A model generated the notes under the pieces. That model was not told the DNA's origin. It saw nothing but the letters and a program-made list of their open reading frames with translations, and ran no database searches. From AG2 sp036493735 (GTDB taxonomy: Bacteria > Gemmatimonadota > Gemmatimonadetes > Gemmatimonadales > Gemmatimonadaceae): a DNA stretch of 64,000 nt. Made by a program: the position numbers and the translations under genes. The first letter of the stretch is position 1; each line of letters starts with the position of its first letter. Below, one piece after another: positions 27,514-35,432 of this stretch. Where the stretch lies: positions 14,737 to 78,736 of the forward strand of contig DASXPH010000093.1 of the NCBI GenBank assembly GCA_036493735.1. The letters are read 5' to 3'.

Positions 27514-30486
27514 CTACCAGGACAACGTCTCGACTCCCTTCTTGACCTGCGGCACGCCGTCGCTCATCCACTTCGGTTCCGGCTTGCCCATGAGGTAGTG
27601 ATCGAAGAACTGCTTCATCCTGATCTGAAAATCCTTCTGATTCTCCTTCCGCGCCAGATGGTGCGGCTCGCCTGGGTAGGAGAGCAGGATGACGTGCTTG
27701 CCCCACCGCCGCGCCGCGCCGTAGAACTCGAGGCCCTGATGCCAATCGACGGCGTTGTCCGCGGTGCCATGCAGAATCAGGAATGGCGTCGTGATCTCGC
27801 GGACGTGGAAGATGGGCGACTGATCCTCGTAGAGATCTTTCGCCGTCCACGGCGTCGCACCATCGCCCATTCGCACCTGGCCCAACTCCATGATGCCCTG
27901 TTGCAGCGTGCCAGTGCCTGGATACGTCTCATCGTAGAAGCTGATCAGGTCGGTCGGCGGCGCGCCGGTGACGACGGCCGCGAACATCTTCGAGCGGGTC
28001 AGGATGTACGAGCTCTGATAACCGCCCCAGCTGTGCCCTTGAAGTCCAATGTGCTGCGGATCAGCATAGCCTAAATCGATGACCTTCTTCACCGCACTCT
28101 CGACGCAATCGACGGCCGAACTGCCGGGCTTTCCAATCTCATAAACGACGTCCGGCTGGAGCACGAGGTAGCCATTGGACGCGTACGTCGAGATATGTGG
28201 ACGATCGTCGTACACGGGCATCGAGAAGGTATGATGCGTGTTCGACATGATCTCGTAGAAGTACACGAGCATCGGATATTTCTTGCCGGGCTGGTAGCCG
28301 GCGGGCAGCGTGAGCGTGGCCTGTAGCTTCTTGCCCTTGCTGTTGGTGTAGTCGACCAGGACCTTGCTGCCCCACGCGTACTGGGTGAGCTGCGGATTCG
28401 CATCTGTCACTTTGCGAGGCGACGTGAACGCCGTCGTCGAGACCCAGTAGTCCGGGAACTCGTTGAACGTCTGCTCGGTGAAGATGAGCCGATCGCTCTT
28501 CTCGGCCTTCTGCGCCTGGCCGACCTGCTTGTCGGCCCACACCAGCGGCGCCGGGGCCTTCCCCAACGAACCACTCCAGTAGCCCGTCTTCTTCGTCCAC
28601 TCGCCGTATGCGGAGAAGAGAATCGGCTTGCTGAGATCGAGGCCCTCGTCCTCATCGCCGCCGAGCCCCGCGCCAAAAATGCCGCCGCCCCCGCCGCGGC
28701 CGCCGCGCGCCGCGCGCCGATCGAGACGAACGACGCGGAACTGGATCTGTTGGGCGTCGCCGACGCCGCGCGTCACGTCAATTGCCGCACCACCGTCGAG
28801 GGGAACCGCCCAGACGTCGTATTTGTGGTTGAGCAGGACGTACTTTCCGTCCTTGCTCCACGCCGCCACGCCGTAGGTCGGCAGTTCATACGGATGATCG
28901 TCGTCGGTGTCGACGAAGCTCAGCTTCTCGCCGTCGTCGAGATCAACGGTCTTCATCGTCTCGAGGTTCGTCGCCTTGACGTGTTTGTCCTTGAGATAGA
29001 GAAACCACTTGCTATCCGGCGACGTGCCCATCGTTCGGACAACCTTGGTCGCGATTAGGGTTCGGTCACCCGTCGCCGTGTTCACGCGATAATAGTCGGC
29101 GTGGCTGCCGCCCCACGCGACTTCGCCGCGGTACACGGCATCGTCACGCCCGATGCCCCAGAGACCGTTGGCCGTCGCCGTCACCTGCGGCATGTCGTCG
29201 CTGCCGAGCTTCACGAATCGCTTCGTCGCCAGCATGACGACCGCTGGAACCGTCGCGCGGCGGAGCTGCTGGAGGCGGATCATCTGCACCGACTGCGGAT
29301 CCGCGTCCTTCCAATGCCAGACGTCCACATTCGCCTGCGGCTCACATTCGCTTCGATCGATGCACGCGTCGCTCTTCGCCGGCTCGTCTTCCTGCTCCTT
29401 GATGCCGACGAACAATCGCGAGCCGTCCTTGCTGAAACGCGGTGTTGAGAATTCGCTCAAGACGTCGCCCTTTGGGAAGCTCGCGTCCTTCGATGGGTCG
29501 TACTCGAATGCAGCGGGCTTCGCCGTGCCGATCTGGGACCAGGCAAGGAGAACGTTCTCGCGCTGCTTCTTGGCGGTCGGCTTCGCGCCACGCAGGACGG
29601 CGAGGTTGTCGCCGTCCGTGCTCCATTGCAACTGGTCGTAGACCTGCGCGGCGCCGTCGAGGGCCCTCGTCTCGCCGTTCGCCAGGTTCACGAGGTACAC
29701 ACCATTGCCGAGGTGCTCGGTGGCGTCGACCGTATAAGCGAAGAATCGACCGCTGTCGTCGAACTCGTACTGATTGACGTTGCCGATGTTGCGGCTGGCG
29801 CTCGATGTGAGATCGCGCAGCAGGAGATCGGCGCCGTCATGGGTCGTATCAGACGCGACCTTGTTCGTGCGCACGGCGAGCCAGTGGCCGCCCTTGGCGA
29901 ACTTGAAGGTTGCTGCGTTAGGCACGTCGAGCTTCGTGCCCGTCTCGAGATCGAGGAGCTCGAACTTGCGCGCCGACTCGTTCGCCGCGGCACCGGTTGC
30001 CGCCGCCGCGCCGCGCCCGCCTGGGCCACCCGGCCGTCCGCCTCGACCGCCGCGTCGCGCTGCCGCGGGCGGATTGACGTAATAGCCGACGAAATGGGAA
30101 TCGTCGGAGAACGCCGGGCCGTTGCCCGCGCCCGCGCCGAAGCCGTCGCCTCGTCCAGCGATTGGAGCGGTGCCGGCCCCGATCGTATAGGCCTTGTCGC
30201 CGTCCAACTGCTTCACGATGAGCTTCGCGTCGCCATCGTTTGGCTGGAGGGTGTACGTCATCCAGCGACCGTCCGGCGAGATTGCCGTGTTCGTGATCCT
30301 GTTCCAGCCGCCGTAGTCCGGAAGATTGAGGACTTTGAGAGTGCCCGGATCTCGTCGGTTCGAGGCCGCTTGTTGAGCAGGAGCGCCGGTGTTCGCCTGC
30401 GCAAAGGCGACGACTGGCAGGGCGAAGAAGGCGAGCGCGAGCGTGGATCGCCGGGTGGCGGCGAGCAGCATCGGTGGGACGTGCAT
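27514..30486 (-). CDS. Exported S9-family (prolyl oligopeptidase / DPP-type) serine peptidase
   Basis: This encodes 990 residues, with CGGAG eight bases before ATG 30486. A signal peptide (about 1-30) is followed by a long N-terminal beta-propeller (about 50-640), broken by a Gly/Arg/Ala-rich loop near 145-165 (RRGGRGGRPGGPGGRG) and a second one near 596-612. The C-terminal hydrolase domain has GLQGHSWGGYQSS with Ser819, HGTADN with Asp910 and GEPHHLARK with His942/943, a complete triad. It cuts peptides in the periplasm; the fold limits substrates to short peptides. The two Gly-rich loops are unusual. A small membrane-protein gene follows in the same direction. Confidence 0.9.
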   Translation of the reverse strand: MHVPPMLLAATRRSTLALAFFALPVVAFAQANTGAPAQQAASNRRDPGTLKVLNLPDYGGWNRITNTAISPDGRWMTYTLQPNDGDAKLIVKQLDGDKAYTIGAGTAPIAGRGDGFGAGAGNGPAFSDDSHFVGYYVNPPAAARRGGRGGRPGGPGGRGAAAATGAAANESARKFELLDLETGTKLDVPNAATFKFAKGGHWLAVRTNKVASDTTHDGADLLLRDLTSSASRNIGNVNQYEFDDSGRFFAYTVDATEHLGNGVYLVNLANGETRALDGAAQVYDQLQWSTDGDNLAVLRGAKPTAKKQRENVLLAWSQIGTAKPAAFEYDPSKDASFPKGDVLSEFSTPRFSKDGSRLFVGIKEQEDEPAKSDACIDRSECEPQANVDVWHWKDADPQSVQMIRLQQLRRATVPAVVMLATKRFVKLGSDDMPQVTATANGLWGIGRDDAVYRGEVAWGGSHADYYRVNTATGDRTLIATKVVRTMGTSPDSKWFLYLKDKHVKATNLETMKTVDLDDGEKLSFVDTDDDHPYELPTYGVAAWSKDGKYVLLNHKYDVWAVPLDGGAAIDVTRGVGDAQQIQFRVVRLDRRAARGGRGGGGGIFGAGLGGDEDEGLDLSKPILFSAYGEWTKKTGYWSGSLGKAPAPLVWADKQVGQAQKAEKSDRLIFTEQTFNEFPDYWVSTTAFTSPRKVTDANPQLTQYAWGSKVLVDYTNSKGKKLQATLTLPAGYQPGKKYPMLVYFYEIMSNTHHTFSMPVYDDRPHISTYASNGYLVLQPDVVYEIGKPGSSAVDCVESAVKKVIDLGYADPQHIGLQGHSWGGYQSSYILTRSKMFAAVVTGAPPTDLISFYDETYPGTGTLQQGIMELGQVRMGDGATPWTAKDLYEDQSPIFHVREITTPFLILHGTADNAVDWHQGLEFYGAARRWGKHVILLSYPGEPHHLARKENQKDFQIRMKQFFDHYLMGKPEPKWMSDGVPQVKKGVETLSW

Positions 30487-30567
30487 CGGGTTCTCCGGAG
30501 CGTGGTGGGATGATCTCCCACGTATACGCGCCGGGCGCGAAAGGCGCTGCCTAAGCCTCGGAGTTGC

Positions 30568-30771
30568 TCACGCGGTGCTTGGCTTCCACCACGCCGCGTC
30601 GAGAATCGACCAGAGGTGAATGAGCCAGCCGAGTAGGAAGAACCAGAGCACCGCGGCAAGGCAGAACTGGAAGATCGCCATGAGCAGGCGACCCTGAAGG
30701 AGTTGACCGAGACCGGGAATGAAGAAGCTGCACAGCGCGGCAATGACGTTTCCAGCCGAGCCCTGACCCAT
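30568..30771 (-). CDS. Small hydrophobic membrane protein
   Basis: This encodes 67 residues, with GGAGAG eight bases upstream of ATG 30771. Two hydrophobic stretches (FFIPGLGQLLQGRLLMAIF and CLAAVLWFFLLGWLIHLWSI) contain the GLGQ-x-xQGR turn found in small TM2/YqaE-like membrane proteins. It ends in a soluble AWWKPSTA. It lies between the S9 peptidase and the small zincin gene, all on the minus strand. The role is unknown. Confidence 0.72.
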   Translation of the reverse strand: MGQGSAGNVIAALCSFFIPGLGQLLQGRLLMAIFQFCLAAVLWFFLLGWLIHLWSILDAAWWKPSTA

Positions 30772-30856
30772 GTTGCACTCTCCAGAGGTGGATCGGCGAG
30801 CCGGCGATCGGCGCGCCAGGATGCACTACGCGAGGACGGCCCGCGCGGATTCGTCG

Positions 30857-31498
30857 TTAGGCATCCCGAGCTCCCGGATCCAGGCCGGCCTGCCTGGCGA
30901 GCGCGCGCTTCATCCATGCGGGCGCCGCGAGGGCGCTGATGTCCGCCTCGTCGACGCGACGGCCCGCCAGCTCCCAATCGATCACTGGCGCCACCTCCTC
31001 GTCGGCGCTGGCGAGGCTAGCCAACGCGCGCTCGACGACCGCTCCGCCGTCCGGAGCGACCATCCCGAATTCCACCTCGGCGCGGCGGCAGAAGCGCTCG
31101 TGCTTTGCCGCGCTGGTGGACTCGTATTTCACGCCGGCGTTGTCGAGCCGCGCATGCATGGCCTCGTGCAGAATTGTGGCGGCAACCTGGGTCGGCGTGA
31201 AATCGCGGTTGACGACGAACGTCAATTCGACCAGGCAGATGCGCGTCTCGGGGAAGAACGCGCCGCGACAGGGAAAGCGTCGGATCTGAATGCCGGCGAA
31301 GTCGCGATGCATGCGCCTGAAATGCCAGGGCTGGTAGCGCTCGATGAGGGCGAGCGCGGCGTCGAGCCGGGCGAAGACATCCTCGTCGTCGATGTCAGGG
31401 CGCGTGTTTATGAGTGTGACGGGGAGGCCGCGAACAGTGCGGTGCTCCGGCAGATCCGCCCCCGCGCGCCGCAGCATGGTTTTCAGCTTACTCAACAT
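30857..31498 (-). CDS. Putative small zinc metallopeptidase (HExxH)
   Basis: This encodes 213 residues. ATILHEAMHARLDNAG carries HEAMH (His111, Glu112, His115), the zincin signature in a predicted helix; a following KHERFCRRAEVEFG may supply a third ligand. There is no signal peptide, so it should be cytoplasmic. Its start overlaps the end of the Clp-N gene by 11 bases, indicating coupled translation and a functional link to the Clp system. It matches no well-known family that I can name; a SprT-like or DUF-type zincin is possible. Confidence 0.7.
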   Translation of the reverse strand: MLSKLKTMLRRAGADLPEHRTVRGLPVTLINTRPDIDDEDVFARLDAALALIERYQPWHFRRMHRDFAGIQIRRFPCRGAFFPETRICLVELTFVVNRDFTPTQVAATILHEAMHARLDNAGVKYESTSAAKHERFCRRAEVEFGMVAPDGGAVVERALASLASADEEVAPVIDWELAGRRVDEADISALAAPAWMKRALARQAGLDPGARDA

Positions 31499-32126
31499 CG
31501 GCAGGATCCAGGAAGCGAGCCGCTTCGGCTGAGCTCTCGAAGTTCTTCGCGACCACGGCGCCGTTCGAGTAGTGGGCGACGAGATAGACCCGAACGGGCT
31601 TCTCGCCAGTCGGAGGCGCTAGCGGCTCACCTTGCGAGAGCACGCGCAGGGTCTCGGCACGAGTCTTCTCGATGGTGACACCGAATCCGTTCAGCTCCTT
31701 TGTGCCGGGCCCATTGCCCTCCAGCAGTATTCCGAGAAGAAGATGCTCGCTGCCGACGTAGGAGTGGTTGAGGTCTCGAGCTTCAATCATCGCGAAGCTG
31801 AGCGTCTTCTTCGCGCCCTTTGTGTATGGCAAATCTTGAGCGCTCAGATAGTTCGTGCCGTTGCCGGGAACAAGCTTCTCCTTGAGGGTGCGGGCAAAAT
31901 AGGGCAGATCCACGCCGAGATTCTGGAGAACGGTCCCCGACACCGAGTTCTGCTCCGCGACCAGGGCGAGTAGTACGTGCTCCGGACCGACGTAGTCGTG
32001 CTGAAGTGTCATCGCCTCGTTACGCGCCTGCGCGAGAATCCGACGCACCCGTTCGGTGAAATTGTATAAGCCGTGCGGATGTCGAAGAGCTCGACGCACT
32101 CGTTCAGTGAACTTGTAACCCTGCAT
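31488..32126 (-). CDS. Clp N-terminal (ClpR) domain protein, stand-alone
   Basis: This encodes 212 residues. ATG 32126 has GTGAGGTAA upstream; a longer frame to 32165 has no signal. Two Clp-N repeats are present: ILAQARNEAMTLQHDYVGPEHVLLALVAE and LSFAMIEARDLNHSYVGSEHLLLGILLE, the classic double repeat of the ClpC N-domain. No AAA+ domain follows, so it resembles ClpC-like adaptors or substrate receptors rather than an ATPase. The first 39 residues contain a tandem duplication (YKFTERVRRAL then YNFTERVRRIL). The C-terminal 45 residues (VRVYLVAHYSNGAVVAKNF) form a separate small beta domain. Coupled to the zincin gene downstream. Confidence 0.88.
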   Translation of the reverse strand: MQGYKFTERVRRALRHPHGLYNFTERVRRILAQARNEAMTLQHDYVGPEHVLLALVAEQNSVSGTVLQNLGVDLPYFARTLKEKLVPGNGTNYLSAQDLPYTKGAKKTLSFAMIEARDLNHSYVGSEHLLLGILLEGNGPGTKELNGFGVTIEKTRAETLRVLSQGEPLAPPTGEKPVRVYLVAHYSNGAVVAKNFESSAEAARFLDPADVE

Positions 32127-32192
32127 TCGCGTTACCTCACGGAAAGCAGACTCAATGATCGACACTGGCGCTCGGCGGCTCGCGATGACACG

Positions 32193-32708
32193 TCACTCCT
32201 TCCAGATCGGCCGCGCGGCGCCTCCCGCATCCTCGTAGAACCTCACCGCGCCCGGCACCTGCTCCTTCGCGATCACGACGATCTGGCCGAGATGATAGCC
32301 GAAATGCTGTACGACCTGATAGATCGCCTCGAGCACGCTGACGTCCCGTGCTTGTACCCGTCGGCGCTCGGCGAGTTGCGCCGGCCGCAAGCCCTCGAGC
32401 ACCGCGTCCGCCTCGTCGAGCGTCGTCTCGAGATGCCGAAGGAGGTCGTCCCGGGAGGAGCCCTCGCGCGTCCCGAATTCCCCGGCGCGATTGCGGACGT
32501 CGGGCGCGCCGCCCACGGCGCCGATGATCCATTGCCGGACATTCCCCTCGAGGTGGAGCAGCAGGTTGCCAACGCTGTTCGCCTGCTCGTTAGGCCGCCA
32601 CCACAACGCCCTCTCCGGCAGCGCGGAGACGGTCTTTCTGAGCTTGATGCGGTATTCCTCGTTGAGGAGGCCGCGTGAGAATTTGATGAAGTTGTGTGAG
32701 GCGTCCAT
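32193..32708 (-). CDS. DinB-superfamily (DUF1572-like) protein
   Basis: This encodes 171 residues from ATG 32708; a longer frame to 32813 reads through the tandem repeat upstream and is rejected. A four-helix bundle is predicted with LLLHLEGNVRQWI, and QHFGYHLGQIVV near the end, giving three His residues in the spacing of the DinB metal site. Members are metal-dependent thiol-transferase-like or stress-linked proteins of mostly unknown function. No strong ribosome site is seen. Confidence 0.75.
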   Translation of the reverse strand: MDASHNFIKFSRGLLNEEYRIKLRKTVSALPERALWWRPNEQANSVGNLLLHLEGNVRQWIIGAVGGAPDVRNRAGEFGTREGSSRDDLLRHLETTLDEADAVLEGLRPAQLAERRRVQARDVSVLEAIYQVVQHFGYHLGQIVVIAKEQVPGAVRFYEDAGGAARPIWKE

Positions 32709-32750
32709 GGAGAGATAAAGGGTGGCGAGTAGAGGATATTGTGCAGAAGC

Positions 32751-32789
32751 CAAAGGACAGGGGCAAAGGACAGGGGCAAAGGACAGGGG
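32751..32789. repeat. Three perfect 13-bp tandem repeats
   Basis: CAAAGGACAGGGG is repeated three times without change. It sits in the 108-base gap between the DinB-like gene and the next minus-strand gene, next to CCCTCTACC-type words at 32834-32842. Unlike the other intergenic repeats its period is 13. Confidence 0.85.
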
Positions 32790-32816
32790 GCGAAAACAGC
32801 GAAAGCCGTTCACCCG

Positions 32817-33293
32817 CTACCCGCTCCGCTGCTGCCCTCTACCAAGTTGTTCCTGGTCTTCCGCGGCTTTGAGCGCCGCATCCGCCATCTCGAGCTGCAT
32901 GTGTGACACCAGCTCGCGCGCCGCGCCCCAGTCGCGCCTCGTTATGCGAAGCAGGACCCGTCCTGCCACCGCGGTCGGGACGAGCTCGAGCGGCCCGATA
33001 CCGGTCGTGCGCAGCTCGATGTAGGGCCGCCACCACCGACCGCGCAGCTCGATCAGCGCGATACGTTGTGCGGGCAGGACGAGACGCTGCGCCGGGACCG
33101 ATTGGCGAAGGTTGCGAACGCTGCCGCCCTGAATCTCGGCGATCTCGACGGTGCCCGACCACTCGAGCGTCAGCTGGCCACCGTCCATCCGCGCAAGACC
33201 GTGCACCTGCATCTGCCTCGTCTGCACGCGACCGCGATCGATGTTCGTCTCCTTCGCCAGCGACAGCGCGAAAGGAACGGCGAGTATCGGCAT
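32817..33293 (-). CDS. Hypothetical protein, possible PH-like fold
   Basis: This encodes 158 residues with no signal peptide or membrane helix. The middle (LTLEWSGTVEIAEIQGG ... LVLPAQRIALIELRGRWWRPYIELRTTG) reads as antiparallel beta strands followed by a C-terminal helix rich in charged residues (AARELVSHMQLEMADAALKAAEDQEQ), the outline of a bacterial PH-like domain. I cannot assign a family. Its ATG shares one base with the stop of the upstream membrane protein (TGATG), so translation is coupled. Confidence 0.55.
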   Translation of the reverse strand: MPILAVPFALSLAKETNIDRGRVQTRQMQVHGLARMDGGQLTLEWSGTVEIAEIQGGSVRNLRQSVPAQRLVLPAQRIALIELRGRWWRPYIELRTTGIGPLELVPTAVAGRVLLRITRRDWGAARELVSHMQLEMADAALKAAEDQEQLGRGQQRSG

Positions 33294-33571
33294 CAGTCCG
33301 CGGCCGCCCGAGAGCGTCGACGGTGGCTTGCGGGCGACACATCAATCGCGAGCGCGATGACCAATCCAATCACCGGCCCCACCGTCCATTGCCCGCCAAA
33401 CCAGTGCACCACGGCCGTGTACCAGAGCAGCGTCGTCGGTAGAAAGATGAAGCCGAGTACCGGGTACAGCAGTGACGTGAAGAGTCCATTGAACCACGTC
33501 GTCAGAAACCACAGCGCGAGAATCAACAGCCGTGGCGCGGCGAGAGCGAAAAGCGCGAACAGGCAGGGCAT
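33293..33571 (-). CDS. Small membrane protein coupled to the PH-like protein
   Basis: This encodes 92 residues from ATG 33571. Three hydrophobic segments (LLILALWFLTTWFNG, VLGFIFLPTTLLWYTAVVHW, VGPVIGLVIALAI) cover most of the length. The longer frame to 33631 runs through a heptamer repeat and is rejected. It ends in a basic tail (ASHRRRSRAAAD), probably cytoplasmic. The TGATG overlap with the next gene suggests the two products work together. Confidence 0.65.
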   Translation of the reverse strand: MPCLFALFALAAPRLLILALWFLTTWFNGLFTSLLYPVLGFIFLPTTLLWYTAVVHWFGGQWTVGPVIGLVIALAIDVSPASHRRRSRAAAD

Positions 33572-33609
33572 GGTTGGTGATCGGTGAGCGGTGGTCTGTG
33601 GTCGGTAAT
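33572..33609. repeat. CGGTGGT-type heptamer repeat before the small membrane gene
   Basis: The run reads TGGTGAT, CGGTGAG, CGGTGGT, CTGTGGT, CGGTAAT in perfect register of seven. It occupies the 5' leader of the minus-strand gene, where a promoter or ribosome site would be expected. Confidence 0.75.
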
Positions 33610-33711
33610 TCCGAGTGCCCTCCGACTCCATCGTATTCTGGACCCTTCAGTACGACGCGGGAAGTAGGCCGTCGCTTGCAAAGGCGTGCCAGACGCTGCT
33701 TCTTCGAGGGC

Positions 33712-34554
33712 ATGTCTACCCTACGCAACGCGGCGCTGCTCGTTGCAGCGTTTGTACTTCCGCCCCGGTTCTCCCAGCCCACTTATGAAGTCTACGCCGT
33801 GCGCTTCGCGACCGTCGGGGGCTATCCCACGCGCTATCTCGTCGCCGGCGCCGATTCCACTCGCACTAGTTCGCTCGCCTTCACTGTCTGGCTCATTCGC
33901 GGAGGCGGACGCACTGTGCTCATGGATGCAGGATTCTATCGTCAGAAGTTCCTGGATCGCTGGAAGCCAACCGCATTCTCGAAGCCGAGCGACGCGCTCG
34001 GCGCGCTCGGTGTGAAGCCCAGCGACGTCACGGACATCGTCATCTCACATGTTCACTGGGATCACCTCGACGGCGCGGACCTCTTCCCGCGAGCCCGGAT
34101 CTGGCTGCAGCGGGATGAATTCGAGCACCACACCAATGACAGCGGGGCGGTGCTCGACCGCGCCATCGATCCCGATGATGCGAAGATGCTGGCCACACTC
34201 AAAGCGGCCGGTCGCGTCCAGCTGATTCCAGGTGATTCGACAGAGATCATCCCCGGCATCACCGTGTTCACCGGTGGAAAGCACACCTTCGCTTCCGAGT
34301 TCGCCGCGGTGCATGCGAGCCTCGCCGGCGGAAGGACGGGCACGATCGTGCTCGCGAGCGACAACGCCTACCTCTACGAGAATCTCGAGCGGCATCGTCC
34401 AATCACCCAATCGCTGGACACGCTCTCCAACCTGCGCGCACAGGAGCGCATGGCGCGGCTCGCCTCCGATTCACGCCTCATCGTACCGGGTCACGATGTC
34501 GAGGTGTTCGTCCGTTTTCCAACGCCGGGGAATGGCGTCGCGCGCATCGAATGA
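33712..34554 (+). CDS. Exported metallo-beta-lactamase-fold hydrolase (lactonase-like)
   Basis: This encodes 280 residues. ATG 33712 gives a short signal (MSTLRNAALLVAAFVLPPRFS). The zinc site is intact: ISHVHWDHLDGAD near 110, GGKHTFASEF (His) near 192, the bridging Asp in LASDNAY and the last His in VPGHD. The order matches the AHL-lactonase/AiiA-type branch of the MBL fold. Periplasmic location argues for a lactone, ester or phosphodiester substrate outside the cytoplasm. Its stop overlaps the start of the arginase-like gene (ATGA). Confidence 0.85.
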   Translation: MSTLRNAALLVAAFVLPPRFSQPTYEVYAVRFATVGGYPTRYLVAGADSTRTSSLAFTVWLIRGGGRTVLMDAGFYRQKFLDRWKPTAFSKPSDALGALGVKPSDVTDIVISHVHWDHLDGADLFPRARIWLQRDEFEHHTNDSGAVLDRAIDPDDAKMLATLKAAGRVQLIPGDSTEIIPGITVFTGGKHTFASEFAAVHASLAGGRTGTIVLASDNAYLYENLERHRPITQSLDTLSNLRAQERMARLASDSRLIVPGHDVEVFVRFPTPGNGVARIE

Positions 34555-35429
34555 AGATTCAGTTTCTGCTCGTCCCGTACGATTCCGGTCGGCGCGAGTG
34601 GCGAATGGGGCGCGGGCCATCGTATCTGCTCAAGCACGGCGTCGGGAGCGGCATTCGTGCGCTCGGCCACGAAGTGGACGCTGAGTATGTCGAGCCGGGG
34701 GGAGTGAACAGCCCCAACCCGCCGGCGTCCACCGAGATCGCGACGAGCTTCTCGCTCTACAGCGTGCTCGCGACGCGAGTCCGCGAGCTCCGGTCGCAAT
34801 CCACGCTGCCGATTGTCCTCGGCGGCAACTGCGGCGTGACGTTAGGCGCCGTCTCTGGCGCGATCTCGGAGAGCGCGAGCGACGTCGGCGTGCTCTGGCT
34901 CGATGCACATGGCGACTTCAACACGCCGGAATCCACGACGAGCGGCTTTCTCGACGGGATGTCGCTCGCCGTACTCACGGGCCGTTGCTGGACCACCCTT
35001 GCCGCGAGCATCCCTGGATTCTCGGCGGTGCCCGACGCCAATGTAGTGCTGGCCGGCGTGCGTGATGTTGATGCGGCGGAGGAGTTGCTCCTCGAGGATT
35101 CGGAGATCGTCGTCGTGCGCGGGCCGTCGGTGCGCGAGGGAGGTGTCGCAGCCGCGCTCGGGCCGGCGCTGGACGAGCTGCGCCGGCGGGTGCGCCATCT
35201 CCACTTCCATCTCGATGCCGACGTGATCGACGCGGAAGAAGCCCGGGCGAACATGTTCGCCGCGGTGGGCGGCCTAACGATAAAGCAACTGGCCGACGTG
35301 GCGCGGCTCGCGGCATCACGGTTCGAGATCGTATCGATCGCCGTGACCGCGTACGATCCGGCGATCGACACCGATGGCAGGATTCCCCCCGCCATCGGTG
35401 CCGTTGTCGAGGCGCTGCTTAGCCGTTAG
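34551..35429 (+). CDS. Arginase/ureohydrolase-family protein with altered first metal ligand
   Basis: This encodes 292 residues. It keeps the second and third metal blocks, WLDAHGDFNTPE (Asp-His-Asp) and FHLDADVIDAE, but the first block GGDHS reads GGNCG at residues 98-102, replacing the first His ligand by Cys. The substrate loop after DAHGD resembles the formimidoylglutamase/agmatinase type more than arginase. Hydrolysis of a guanidino or formimino compound is likely but unproven. Translationally coupled to the exported MBL hydrolase upstream. The stop is followed three bases later by the stop of the TonB receptor gene. Confidence 0.78.
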   Translation: MKIQFLLVPYDSGRREWRMGRGPSYLLKHGVGSGIRALGHEVDAEYVEPGGVNSPNPPASTEIATSFSLYSVLATRVRELRSQSTLPIVLGGNCGVTLGAVSGAISESASDVGVLWLDAHGDFNTPESTTSGFLDGMSLAVLTGRCWTTLAASIPGFSAVPDANVVLAGVRDVDAAEELLLEDSEIVVVRGPSVREGGVAAALGPALDELRRRVRHLHFHLDADVIDAEEARANMFAAVGGLTIKQLADVARLAASRFEIVSIAVTAYDPAIDTDGRIPPAIGAVVEALLSR

Positions 35430-35432
35430 GCG

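Noticed and set aside
29626..30513. 295-codon plus-strand frame opposite the S9 peptidase
   Set aside because: No motif or ribosome site, and it covers the peptidase signal peptide region.
32193..32813. N-terminal extension of the DinB-like protein to 32813
   Set aside because: It would translate the 13-bp tandem repeats; the domain begins at 32708.
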